Origin: Bog-950 sp046329515
GTDB taxonomy: Bacteria; Bacteroidota; Bacteroidia; Chitinophagales; LD1
NCBI GenBank assembly: GCA_046329515.1
Contig: JAXLUM010000002.1
Location: forward strand, 62,001-126,000
DNA: 64,000 nt
Direction: 5' to 3'
In this document: piece after piece, positions 23,491 through 31,632 of the stretch
Position numbering within the stretch: the stretch's first letter is position 1
How the letters are laid out: each line of letters starts with the position of its first letter
The notes under the pieces: generated by a model
Database searches by the model: none
Seen by the model: the letters and a program-made list of their open reading frames with translations, nothing else
What the model was told of the DNA's origin: nothing
Translations under genes and position numbers: made by a program

Positions 23491-23702
23491 AAAGTATCCT
23501 GCTGCAAACTTTGTTCCCCGTTCTGCCGCCTCATTCTATAACCGCCTGTCCATTAAGCCCCTTTACCATTGCCTTAGGTAATTAAACATTACGCCTGATC
23601 ATCTATTCCGCGTTCATGAAACAGATATACTATTTAATATAATTGAATTAGGTACATATTTGGCCCGCTTATTGCTAATTTGCAGCAACTAAAAAGCAAA
23701 AC

Positions 23703-24251
23703 ATGTTAGACCAACTTATTAAACTGGTAGCAGAAAACGCGCAGGATGCCATTGTAAACAATAATGCTGTGCCCAATCAATTTAACGAAGCCGCTATAAG
23801 CGAAACCACCAATACTATTCAGAACCATTTATCGCAGGCAGTTAGCCAGGGCAACCTGCAGGATGTGCTGGGCCTTTTCGGCAACGCGCAGAATATGGGC
23901 ACCAACCCGCTGGTGGGTAATATAGTATCGCAACTTAGCGGCAACCTAAGCAGCAAGTTTGGTGTAGGCGGCACCGATGCACAGGGCATAGCCGCACAAT
24001 TGGTGCCGCTGGTGTTAGGCCAACTGGTAAGTAAAACCAACAACCCTAACGACTCTTCCTTTAACATCAACGACATTATGAGCAACCTAAGCGGCGGCAA
24101 AGGCGCAAGCGGTATTGACTTTGGCAATATAGTTTCGCAAATGCAGCAAGGTGGCGCAGGTGTTGATTTAGGCGGCCTGGCCTCGCAGTTTTTAGGCGAT
24201 GGCAAACAAGGCGGCCTTGGCGATGTGCTCGGCGGCTTTTTAGGAAAGTAA
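23703..24251 (+). CDS. DUF937-like hypothetical protein
   Basis: The product has 182 residues, is rich in Gly, Asn, Gln and Ser, and has no signal peptide. MLDQLIKLVAENAQDAIVNN opens a helical domain resembling DUF937 (YidB-type) proteins. Two segments (NIVSQLSGNL and NIVSQMQQGG) repeat. The C-terminal glycine-rich LGDVLGGFLGK segment is low-complexity. Function unknown. The gene is followed by a clear terminator. Confidence 0.65.
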   Translation: MLDQLIKLVAENAQDAIVNNNAVPNQFNEAAISETTNTIQNHLSQAVSQGNLQDVLGLFGNAQNMGTNPLVGNIVSQLSGNLSSKFGVGGTDAQGIAAQLVPLVLGQLVSKTNNPNDSSFNINDIMSNLSGGKGASGIDFGNIVSQMQQGGAGVDLGGLASQFLGDGKQGGLGDVLGGFLGK

Positions 24252-24279
24252 TCGCTTATTCCCCCATTTGAATAAGCCA

Positions 24280-24315
24280 AATCCGGCGGTGTTTTTACCT
24301 GCCGGATTTTTTGTT
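24280..24315 (+). terminator. Rho-independent terminator
   Basis: Stem AATCCGGC (24280-24287) with GCCGGATT (24301-24308), then TTTTTTG. It is 29 bp after the DUF937-like gene; on the minus strand it would also lie beyond the mnmE stop. Confidence 0.8.
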
Positions 24316-24363
24316 TCTATACTTTGGTAGATGCATTTTTTGCCAGGCATTTTATAAAGGGGC

Positions 24364-25767
24364 TTACTTCCCAATACAAAACTTACTAAAGATATTCCCC
24401 AGTATCTCGTCATTGGTAACCTCGCCGCTTATTTCGCCAAGGTATTGCAGGGCGCGTTTCAGTTCAAGGCTTACCAGCTCGCCGGTAATGCCGCTCTCCA
24501 GTCCGCGTTTAATATCATCCAGTGCATCATTGGCGTGCACAAGGGCTTCGTAATGGCGCATATTGCTTACAATAGTGCTCTGCCCTAATTGCGCATCCTC
24601 TGTTACAAGGTGGTAAAGCTTCTCCTTAAGCTGGTCAATGTGTTTAGTGGTAGCAGCGCTTATAAAGTGCAATTGGTCATGCAGCTTAAGCGCAGCAGTA
24701 GCCGGGTTATTTTTCAATATCCAGTAAAAAGGGGCGGTGTCCTTCCAATGGGCGCTGTCAATCTTGTTGCCAACTATAAGGCCCTTAAACTCCGTAAGCT
24801 CCAGTGCCTTTACCTCGTGCAATAGTTCTTCGGGTGTAGTAGTGTTAACATCAAATAGGTAAATGTAAACGCTGCTGTGCTTTAACTTCTCAATGGCTTT
24901 CTCCACCCCTACTTTTTCAATTACATCCTCCGTGTTACGTATGCCCGCCGTATCAATAAAGCGGAACTGTATGTCGTTAATATTCAGCAATTCCTCAATA
25001 GTATCCCGCGTGGTGCCGGGTATGTGGCTAACAATGGCGCGGTCCTCGTTAAGTAGTGCATTAAGCAGTGTGCTTTTACCGGCGTTGGGTTTGCCGGCTA
25101 TTACCGTATTAACGCCCTGCTTAATTACGTTACCCAGTTTAAAACTGCGGATAAGCGGTTGCAGCACGCCTTGTATTTCATTAATTAAATCTACCAACTG
25201 TTGGCGGTTGGCAAACTCCACATCCTCCTCGGCAAAGTCAAGCTCCAGTTCAATAAGGCTGGTAAAATTCACTAAGCGTTGGCGCAGGTCTTTTATCTGC
25301 TGCGCAAAGCCACCGCGCATCTGGTTTATAGCCAGCGTATGCGAGGCTGCCGAATCCGATGCTATCAAATCAGCCACAGCTTCCGCCTGGCTAAGGTCAA
25401 TACGCCCGTTCATAAAAGCGCGTAGCGTAAACTCACCGGGCTTGGCCGCGCGCGCTCCGTTTTGTATCAGAAGCCGTATTATCTGCTCAGCTATAAAAGG
25501 CGAGCCGTGGCAGCTTATCTCCACCACATCCTCCGTAGTAAAACTACGCGGTGCGCGGAACAGGCTAACCATCACCTCATCAATCACCTTGTTATCGTCC
25601 ACAACATGCCCATAGTGTATAGTGTGGCTGGGCTGCTCATTCAGGTTCTTGCCTTTAAACACCTTATTGGTAATGGCAATTGCCTGCGGACCGCTAAGGC
25701 GAATTACCCCAATGGCCCCCACCCCTTGCGCCGTAGCCAGCGCCACTATAGTATCATTATTTAACAC
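24364..25767 (-). CDS. mnmE: tRNA uridine-5-carboxymethylaminomethyl modification GTPase
   Basis: The 467-residue protein has the three MnmE parts. The N-terminal folate-binding domain includes AIGVIRLSGPQAIAITNKVF, and a helical domain carries the inserted GTPase. The GTPase has P-loop GKPNAGKST, switch TTRDTIEE, DTAGIR and NKID. The C-terminus ends in the FCIGK tail that provides the catalytic cysteine. With MnmG it modifies the wobble uridine of certain tRNAs. Full length. It is monocistronic, with a repeat-rich gap upstream. Confidence 0.95.
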   Translation of the reverse strand: MLNNDTIVALATAQGVGAIGVIRLSGPQAIAITNKVFKGKNLNEQPSHTIHYGHVVDDNKVIDEVMVSLFRAPRSFTTEDVVEISCHGSPFIAEQIIRLLIQNGARAAKPGEFTLRAFMNGRIDLSQAEAVADLIASDSAASHTLAINQMRGGFAQQIKDLRQRLVNFTSLIELELDFAEEDVEFANRQQLVDLINEIQGVLQPLIRSFKLGNVIKQGVNTVIAGKPNAGKSTLLNALLNEDRAIVSHIPGTTRDTIEELLNINDIQFRFIDTAGIRNTEDVIEKVGVEKAIEKLKHSSVYIYLFDVNTTTPEELLHEVKALELTEFKGLIVGNKIDSAHWKDTAPFYWILKNNPATAALKLHDQLHFISAATTKHIDQLKEKLYHLVTEDAQLGQSTIVSNMRHYEALVHANDALDDIKRGLESGITGELVSLELKRALQYLGEISGEVTNDEILGNIFSKFCIGK

Positions 25768-25843
25768 GTGGTAAATATAGCTGTTGGCAGGGGTATTAGG
25801 GCGGAGTATTTATCAATCACCAAAACGAGCGCCTGAATTAAAT

Positions 25844-25897
25844 TGTCCTCCTTATTAAGGAGGACGAGAGGCGAGCTTGCCTCGCCTCGGAGGTGGT
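25844..25897 (+). repeat. structured repeat family 1, copy 5
   Basis: GTCCTCC (25845-25851) pairs with GGAGGAC (25859-25865) around TTATTAA, then GAGAGGCGAGCTTGCCTCGC and CTCGGAGGTGG. Here both arms of the first stem changed together (GTCCCCC to GTCCTCC, GGGGGAC to GGAGGAC), a compensated change. Confidence 0.75.
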
Positions 25898-25911
25898 TGA
25901 GTTTACCGTTC

Positions 25912-25965
25912 CCCTTCTCCTTTAGGAGAAGGGATGTCCGCACTTTTGTGCGGACAGGGATGAGG
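25912..25965 (+). repeat. structured repeat family 3, copy 1
   Basis: Two adjacent hairpins, CCCTTCTCC/GGAGAAGGG (25912-25933) and GTCCGCA/TGCGGAC (25936-25955), joined by AT and followed by AGGGATGAGG. The same unit recurs at 58862-58915; decayed versions may lie at about 55540 and 61975. Confidence 0.7.
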
Positions 25966-25983
25966 CTTTTGCATACAGCCAAT

Positions 25984-26036
25984 TTCTTTGCCTGTCCAGC
26001 CTTTGGCGGGGGTTACTTTCTTTTAAAAGAAAGTAA
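25984..26036 (+). repeat. isolated 3' module of repeat family 2
   Basis: TTTCTTTGCCTGTCC and GCGGGGG followed by a perfect 24-bp palindrome (26013-26036) centred on CTTTTAAAAG. The same module ends the family-2 copies at 55307 and 61757; here it stands without the 5' part. Confidence 0.65.
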
Positions 26037-26158
26037 CAGAACACGTAAACAGAACCACATATCAAATTTTTGCTTAGGCAAGGTTTTCATTATGCAAGAA
26101 AGACCAACGAGGCAACCCTTTACACCTTATCTTCGTTTTTCTGTTCAAACCTAAAAGC

Positions 26159-26692
26159 ATGAAAGTGAAAAATTTTAGCCGCCTTATTCTTATTCTGCTT
26201 TTCAGCGGCTTAATACCTACGGGCTGCAAGCTGCATTGCGGTTTGATTTATCCCAAACAGTTAAGTTTTCAGGAACCCACTTTTACAGGCAGCGCCACCA
26301 CCAACCTTTATTTTAATGTAGACTGCGACATTGTGTCCGTTAAACCCTCGGGCGGCTTAGGCAATAAAACCTGTTTTGGAACTTCCATTGAAGCCACCTA
26401 TAAATACGGCAACCGCATTACCGATGTAACTGTTACCAGCGATAGCACTTTTAATGGTCTTGCACCCGGCACTGACCTCCGGCAGTTTATACAGGTAAAC
26501 GAAAAAACAGTTCCTGAATTTATTGAATCACTTAAAAGCGATTTTCTGGCAGGTTATGGCAGCTATAGCTTATATGGCATGCTAACCTTTACGCAAGCCC
26601 CAACCGATAGTAAGGTACACAACATAACCATGACTTTACACCTTGAAGACAACACTACTTTAAGTGATAATATAAAAGTTAGCTGGCCGTAG
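26159..26692 (+). CDS. hypothetical lipoprotein
   Basis: A 177-residue protein with a signal peptide and lipobox LIPTGC (Cys 23). The mature sequence has several cysteines (LHCGL, VDCDI, KTCFG) and alternating strands, so it is probably a small beta domain held at the membrane. No named family is recognised. It is convergent with the YciI-like gene 4 bp away and sits after a stretch of repeats. Confidence 0.75.
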   Translation: MKVKNFSRLILILLFSGLIPTGCKLHCGLIYPKQLSFQEPTFTGSATTNLYFNVDCDIVSVKPSGGLGNKTCFGTSIEATYKYGNRITDVTVTSDSTFNGLAPGTDLRQFIQVNEKTVPEFIESLKSDFLAGYGSYSLYGMLTFTQAPTDSKVHNITMTLHLEDNTTLSDNIKVSWP

Positions 26693-26695
26693 CGC

Positions 26696-27031
26696 TTAAG
26701 CGCCAAGCTCTCTTACCTCAATCATATCGCCATCCTTATAGGTGGGGCACCCCTTGGCAATTTCAACAGCGGCATCTAAATCTTCGGCTTCTATTATGTA
26801 GTAGCCGCCAACGCCCTCGCGGCGGTCGCGTATAGGCTCAATCATCAAATCGCCGTTTATCATTTCAATTAAGCGGCCATCACTTTTAATTCCGTTGCCA
26901 TCCTTAAAAATCCCTTTGGCCGAAAGTTCGCGGGCCCATTTTACGTGGGCATCAACAATAGCTTTCAGCTGCTCCTGTGGCATAGGGTAACGGTCAAGGT
27001 TTTCGCGGATAAGAAAAATATACTGTGGCAT
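26696..27031 (-). CDS. YciI-related (YCII) protein
   Basis: The 111-residue product is a YCII-type alpha/beta dimer fold. It starts MPQYIFLIRENLDRYPMPQE and ends with the domain's GGYYIIEAEDLDAAVEIAKG and IEVREL strands. The family includes enzymes of unclear substrate and dehalogenase-like members. No catalytic residue can be assigned with certainty. It stands alone and is convergent with the lipoprotein gene. Confidence 0.8.
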   Translation of the reverse strand: MPQYIFLIRENLDRYPMPQEQLKAIVDAHVKWARELSAKGIFKDGNGIKSDGRLIEMINGDLMIEPIRDRREGVGGYYIIEAEDLDAAVEIAKGCPTYKDGDMIEVRELGA

Positions 27032-27145
27032 AGTGCTGAGGGTTTAGTGTAGCACTAAGGTAAAAGATTAACAATGAAGATTGCCCGCATTGCCTGAGCT
27101 CAAAAGAAAAAGCCTTTTTCTATCTTCAATTTATAATCAATACGG

Positions 27146-28897
27146 ATGAAAAAGTTCTTTACGCTCTTCTTCTTATGCAGTGTGGTATTCTCCTTTGCGC
27201 AAAACCTGCCCAATGGCTTTACGCCTGCCGAGCGGCAATTAATGAAAACCTACCAGGCCCCTTATCATAACTTTAGTGAACGCAGCTACTCTCCTTTCTT
27301 TAGCCCGCCAACTGCACCTATACGCACTATGGCTGAATGGGAAGAAAGCCAGGGCTACCTTGTTACCTGGACCAGCTACACCTCCATGATTCGCGAAATA
27401 ATACGCTATGGCAAACAGGAATGCCGCATGTACGTAGTAACCACCACACCGGGCAATGTTATTACCGATTTGCAGAACAACGGTATTGATACAAGCAACA
27501 TTACTTTTTTAAACATTCCTTATAACACGGTTTGGGCGCGCGATTACGGCCAAAACCCCGCCTACCTTAATAATGTAGATTCGTTAGTATTAGTAGACTG
27601 GATTTATAACCGCCCCCGCCCCAAGGATGACACCGTACCCGAAGGCCTTGCCCGTAACTTAGGCATTCCTGTTTACCACACTACACAAGCCCCTTATGAT
27701 TTGGTGAACACCGGTGGCAATTACATGAGCGATGGTATGGGCACCGCCTTTGCCAGCAAACTTATTTTAGAAGATAACAACGATGCCATTGGCGGCTTTG
27801 GCGTTACGCATACTGAAGGAGAGATTGATACCATTATGCACGACTTTATGGGTATTAACCGCTACATTAAAATGGAAACTCTTCCGTATGACGGTATTCA
27901 CCATATAGACATGCACATGAAACTGCTGGATGAAGAAACCATACTGGTTAGCGAATACCCTGCAGGCACTGCCGATGGCCCTCAAATTGAAGCTAACCTG
28001 CAATACATATTAAGCAATTATCAAACTACTTATGGTACGGATTGGCGCGTTGTTCGCATACCCGTACCTGATGATAACGGCGTATGGCCAAACAATTTCG
28101 GCACTTACTTTACTTATACCAACGCTTCGTTCATCAACAAAACCATTATAGTACCTACGTATAACAAACCAATGGATACAACGGCGCTGCGCATTTGGCG
28201 CGAGGCCTGTCCCGGTTATAAAGTAGTGGGCATTAATTCAACCGCCAGTATTCCGGCATCCGGTGCTCTGCATTGTATTACGCACGAAGTCGGCGTGGCC
28301 GACCCCCTTTTAATAAACCACAAGCGCCTGCGCGATACGTATAATACTACTACTGCATATGATGTAGAAGCAACTATTCAACACCGCAGCGGCATACAGG
28401 GCGCAACCTTGTTTTATACTACCGATACTACCCAGGCTTACCAGTCTGTTAGTATGATGAACATGGGCGGCAATACCTTTCATGCAGTCATACCTGCACA
28501 GCCCGCAGGCACTGAGGTGTTCTATTACATATGGGCGCAGTCTGTTTCAGGTAAGCAACAGGTACGCCCCATAGTGGCGCCCCAGGGTTTTTACAACTTT
28601 AAAGTGCTGGGCAATGTTGGCGTTGGCGAGGTAGCAGAGCAAAACAGCATTGGTGAAATATTCCCTAATCCTTCGCATGGCATTACCTGCCTGCCGCTTA
28701 CTACCTCAACCGGCCAGCCTGTAACTATTGATTGTTTTAATGTGCTTGGCGAAAAAGTAGCCGGCATCTTCAACGGCCAAACCAAAGCCGGCGATAACAA
28801 ATACTTCATCAATACCACAGGCTTTGCTGCCGGTTTATACATCATACGCTACACCATAGGCCAGCAAACAATCAGCCGCCCCCTAATCGTGCGTTAA
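27146..28897 (+). CDS. secreted agmatine/peptidyl-arginine deiminase family enzyme with T9SS domain
   Basis: The 583-residue protein has a signal peptide (MKKFFTLFFLCSVVFSFAQ). A guanidine-modifying-enzyme (GME) fold at roughly residues 60-390 carries the likely catalytic residues: Asp133 in WARDYG, His253 and Asp255 in HHIDMH, Asn326 in YTNASF and Cys377 in ALHCITH. A C-terminal immunoglobulin-like region and a VGEVAEQNSIGEIFPNPS type A sorting domain complete it. The layout matches the P. gingivalis PPAD (signal, deiminase, Ig-like, T9SS tail), not cytoplasmic agmatine deiminases. Its likely role is converting arginine, in peptides or free, to citrulline outside the cell. Substrate preference is inference. 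Confidence 0.85.
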   Translation: MKKFFTLFFLCSVVFSFAQNLPNGFTPAERQLMKTYQAPYHNFSERSYSPFFSPPTAPIRTMAEWEESQGYLVTWTSYTSMIREIIRYGKQECRMYVVTTTPGNVITDLQNNGIDTSNITFLNIPYNTVWARDYGQNPAYLNNVDSLVLVDWIYNRPRPKDDTVPEGLARNLGIPVYHTTQAPYDLVNTGGNYMSDGMGTAFASKLILEDNNDAIGGFGVTHTEGEIDTIMHDFMGINRYIKMETLPYDGIHHIDMHMKLLDEETILVSEYPAGTADGPQIEANLQYILSNYQTTYGTDWRVVRIPVPDDNGVWPNNFGTYFTYTNASFINKTIIVPTYNKPMDTTALRIWREACPGYKVVGINSTASIPASGALHCITHEVGVADPLLINHKRLRDTYNTTTAYDVEATIQHRSGIQGATLFYTTDTTQAYQSVSMMNMGGNTFHAVIPAQPAGTEVFYYIWAQSVSGKQQVRPIVAPQGFYNFKVLGNVGVGEVAEQNSIGEIFPNPSHGITCLPLTTSTGQPVTIDCFNVLGEKVAGIFNGQTKAGDNKYFINTTGFAAGLYIIRYTIGQQTISRPLIVR

Positions 28898-29029
28898 CAC
28901 TTCGCGTCTCATTGAGCTTGATATTAAGACTTAGTATGCTCGATTGCTGATATTGCATTTTGCATTGTATCCAATCCTTACAATTTCATAATCCCAACAA
29001 TCATAATAATCTCATAAATCCCGGTCTGT

Positions 29030-29303
29030 ATTTAACTCTTAGTGCGCTTTGCGGCCAATGATATCCTTGTATTAACCTTAGTTTCTCTGTGCCTCTGTGT
29101 TTAACTGTATTCCTTTGTATTAAATCTTAGTTTCTTCGTGCCTTTGTGGTAATTGTATTTTGTATCAGCTTATTTTCTTCGTGCCTTTGTGGTCAATTGT
29201 ATCTTGTATTGCCTCTGTGTCAATTGTATTCTTGTATTAAACCTTAGTTTCTCTGTGCCTTTGTGGTAATTGTATTTTGTATTGCCTTTGTGGTAGTATT
29301 GCC
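29030..29303. repeat. degenerate tandem repeat (CTTCGTGCCTTTGTGGTAATTGTATT type)
   Basis: Five to six irregular units built from TTAGTTTCTTCGTGCCTTTG and TGGTAATTGTATTTTGTATT fill the gap before the phosphatase. Parts of units recur with one to a few changes, for instance CGTGCCTTTGTGGT at 29138 and 29180 and GTGCCTTTGTGGT at 29256. No hairpin or gene is seen in 28898-29305. Confidence 0.7.
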
Positions 29304-29305
29304 GT

Positions 29306-29764
29306 ATGAAAGTTCTCTTTGTTTGTTTAGGCAACATTTGCCGCTCGCCCATGGCACACGGCTTACTTCAGCATAAAGTTCAGCAGTTGGGTTTAAACTG
29401 GAAGGTAGACAGCGCAGGTACAAGTGATTGGCACCGCGGTGAGCTGCCCGATAGCCGCGCCATTGCCTGCATGAAACGCCACGGTATAGACATAACCTAT
29501 CAGCAAAGCCGTCCCATCATTCGCGATGACTTTAAAGACTTCGACCTTATTTATGTAATGGATAAAGCCAACCTGCGCGATGTGCTGGATATGGCGCGCA
29601 GTGAAGAAGACCAACACAAAGTTGCGCTGGTAATGAGCATGATTTATGAGAAAGACGCCATTGATGTACCCGACCCCTACTTCGGCACCGGCGATAAAGG
29701 CTTCGAGAACGTTTACAAAATGCTGGACGAAGCTACCGACGCCATAATTGAGGAGTATAGATAA
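29306..29764 (+). CDS. low-molecular-weight protein-tyrosine phosphatase
   Basis: The product is 152 residues, normal for the family. The phosphate loop is C7-L-G-N-I-C-R13-S at the N-terminus (MKVLFVCLGNICRSPMAHG). The general acid lies in the DPYFG motif (VPDPYFGTG). The family dephosphorylates phosphotyrosine in proteins and is cytoplasmic. Comparing it with the degenerate copy at 22395 shows this is the catalytically intact one. Confidence 0.92.
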   Translation: MKVLFVCLGNICRSPMAHGLLQHKVQQLGLNWKVDSAGTSDWHRGELPDSRAIACMKRHGIDITYQQSRPIIRDDFKDFDLIYVMDKANLRDVLDMARSEEDQHKVALVMSMIYEKDAIDVPDPYFGTGDKGFENVYKMLDEATDAIIEEYR

Positions 29765-29812
29765 AGTTATAGGTTGAAAGTTATAAGTATTCAGCATTAG
29801 GACCATACCGTC

Positions 29813-29832
29813 ACTCCGGCGAAAGCCGGAAT
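29813..29832 (+). repeat. short hairpin ACTCCGGC-GAAA-GCCGGAAT
   Basis: An 8-base-arm hairpin (one A:T and one mismatch at the ends) with a GAAA tetraloop. A hairpin of this form is found scattered in many bacterial genomes. It lies beside a family-1-like repeat in a 230-bp gap. Confidence 0.5.
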
Positions 29833-29879
29833 CTCATCCCACTCAATTGATAAATTATCTAAAATCACCTGTATAAAAA

Positions 29880-29934
29880 TTGTCCCCTTATCTAAAGGGA
29901 AAGAAGGCAAGCCAGTCTCGGCCGGAGAGGGTAA
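29880..29934 (+). repeat. structured repeat family 1, degenerate copy
   Basis: Starts TTGTCCCCTTATCTAAAGGG, then AAGAAGGCAAGCC and GGCCGGAGAGGGTAA. The outer stem is shortened but the closing GGAGAGGGT and the position in a gap before a gene match the family. Confidence 0.5.
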
Positions 29935-29993
29935 TTACGGTAACACAAACCAAAGCTTTACACCTTCCTAAACCTTGTTTATTTTGCGGCGCA

Positions 29994-31361
29994 ATGAGTG
30001 AGAAAAGAATTAAGCCGCAGAATACGAAAGGCACCCGCGACTTTCTGCCCCAGCAGGTAGCAAGGCGCAATTATATTTTCAATGTTATAAAGGATGTTTT
30101 CCGCAAATACGGTTTTGAGGAAATTGAAACTCCCGCATTTGAGCGTATGGAAACCCTTACCGGTAAGTACGGTGAAGAAGGTGATAAGCTGCTTTTTAAA
30201 ATTCTAAACAGTGGTGATTTTTTGAAGGATACACCAAAGGAAGAGCTGGCTGCTGCTAATTCTTCTTCGGTACTAAAACACATTGCTGAAAAAGGATTGC
30301 GTTATGACCTTACTGTTCCTTTAGCCCGTTACGTGGTGCAACACCAGGAGAATATTGCCTTTCCGTTCAGGCGTTTTCATATTGGGCCGGTATGGCGGGC
30401 TGACCGCCCACAAAAAGGCCGCTACCAGGAATTTTACCAATGCGATGCGGATGTAATTGGCAGTACTTCTTTAATTAATGAAGTAGAGCTTACCAAAATT
30501 TACTGTGAGGTGTTTGAGCGCTTAGGGCTGAAGGTAACAGTGCGCATAAACCACCGCAAGGTGTTGGAGGCTATGGCGCAGGCTATAAGCAGCCCGCAAC
30601 TGCTAACGCAAATTGTTACTGCTATAGATAAACTTGATAAGGTGAAGTGGGAAGTTGTGGCCAATGATTTAGCGGGTGAAGGTTTGAACGCCGAACAAAT
30701 AAGTACGCTGGAAAACCTTTTGGCGCAAAAGACCACCGCTTACTCGCTTGATGTTATAACCAAAACTGAAGCGGGGCAAAAAGCATTTACTGATTTAACT
30801 GCCGTTATTGCTTTGCTAAGGGACAATGCCAATGTGCAATACGACCCCAGCCTTGCGCGCGGCCTAAATTATTACACCGGTTTAATTTGGGAAGTGGTAT
30901 TGGATAAAGCAGAGCCAGCGAACCAAAACATAAGCATGGGCTCTTTAGGCGGTGGCGGGCGTTATGATAACCTTACCGAAATGTTTGGCGGGCAGAATAT
31001 GAGCGGCGTGGGCATTTCGTTTGGGGTGGAGCGCATTTATGATGTAATGGAAGAACTAAACCTGTTTCCACAGGCCATACAGCAATCGGCGAAAATCTTA
31101 TTTGTGCCGCGCGATGGTGGATTAGAAGCCTTTACCTATGGCCTTGCACAACAACTGCGCGAGGCGGGTATAGCGGCGGAAATTTTTCTGGGCAACGTGA
31201 AAAAGCAAAAGCAGTTTACTTACGCTGAACAAAAGGGCATACGGTATATGGCCGAAATAGGAGCGGATGAACAGCAAAGCGGCGTTTACCGTGTACGAAA
31301 TACTGCTACCCGCGAGGAGCAAAAGCTGGACATTAACAGCATTATAGCCCTGCTGAAATAA
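29994..31361 (+). CDS. hisS: histidine--tRNA ligase
   Basis: From ATG 29994 the product has 455 residues. It is a class II synthetase: motif 1 around the N-terminus (KGTRDFLPQQVARRNYIF), the HisRS-specific RYDLTVPLARYV and FRRFHIGPVWRADRPQ (motif 2). Near residue 320 lie GLNYYTGLIWEVV and GGGGRYDNLTEMFG (motif 3), followed by the anticodon-binding domain (residues about 370-455). A longer start at 29880 would translate the degenerate repeat and is rejected. It charges tRNA-His. Confidence 0.96.
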   Translation: MSEKRIKPQNTKGTRDFLPQQVARRNYIFNVIKDVFRKYGFEEIETPAFERMETLTGKYGEEGDKLLFKILNSGDFLKDTPKEELAAANSSSVLKHIAEKGLRYDLTVPLARYVVQHQENIAFPFRRFHIGPVWRADRPQKGRYQEFYQCDADVIGSTSLINEVELTKIYCEVFERLGLKVTVRINHRKVLEAMAQAISSPQLLTQIVTAIDKLDKVKWEVVANDLAGEGLNAEQISTLENLLAQKTTAYSLDVITKTEAGQKAFTDLTAVIALLRDNANVQYDPSLARGLNYYTGLIWEVVLDKAEPANQNISMGSLGGGGRYDNLTEMFGGQNMSGVGISFGVERIYDVMEELNLFPQAIQQSAKILFVPRDGGLEAFTYGLAQQLREAGIAAEIFLGNVKKQKQFTYAEQKGIRYMAEIGADEQQSGVYRVRNTATREEQKLDINSIIALLK

Positions 31362-31632
31362 ACAATACTTCCATTTTTTAAACCTTTGTTAGGTAAAGCT
31401 GTCTTATGTTTGCAGAAGGCAATTTTATCTTATAAAAGCCGGGTTCATGAAGCAAAAATGATAAGCAACCGGCAGCTAAATTTGCCCTTCTTAGTAACAA
31501 AGGACCGGAAAGCACTAATTACTGGCACAATTTGTGACTTGTAAAATAATGTTTAAACAAACACTTGCGCAAAGTACGATTGAACCGTAATTTGCCTGTA
31601 AACGTAAATAGCTCCAACATCCACCCCTGACG

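Noticed and set aside
24893..25615. 240-codon open frame opposite mnmE
   Set aside because: It is the antisense of a well-supported mnmE gene, is rich in Ser and Arg as expected from a shadow frame, and has no domain.
25761..26154. Open frames (73 and 103 codons) in the mnmE upstream gap
   Set aside because: They translate the hairpin repeats at 25844-26036; the apparent residues are a by-product of the repeats.
29030..29303. CRISPR-like array
   Set aside because: Units are irregular in length and sequence, there are no unique spacers and no cas genes are present.
31362..31632. tRNA or structured RNA before the PKD gene
   Set aside because: I looked for a tRNA acceptor and T-loop pattern and found none; no clear fold is visible.
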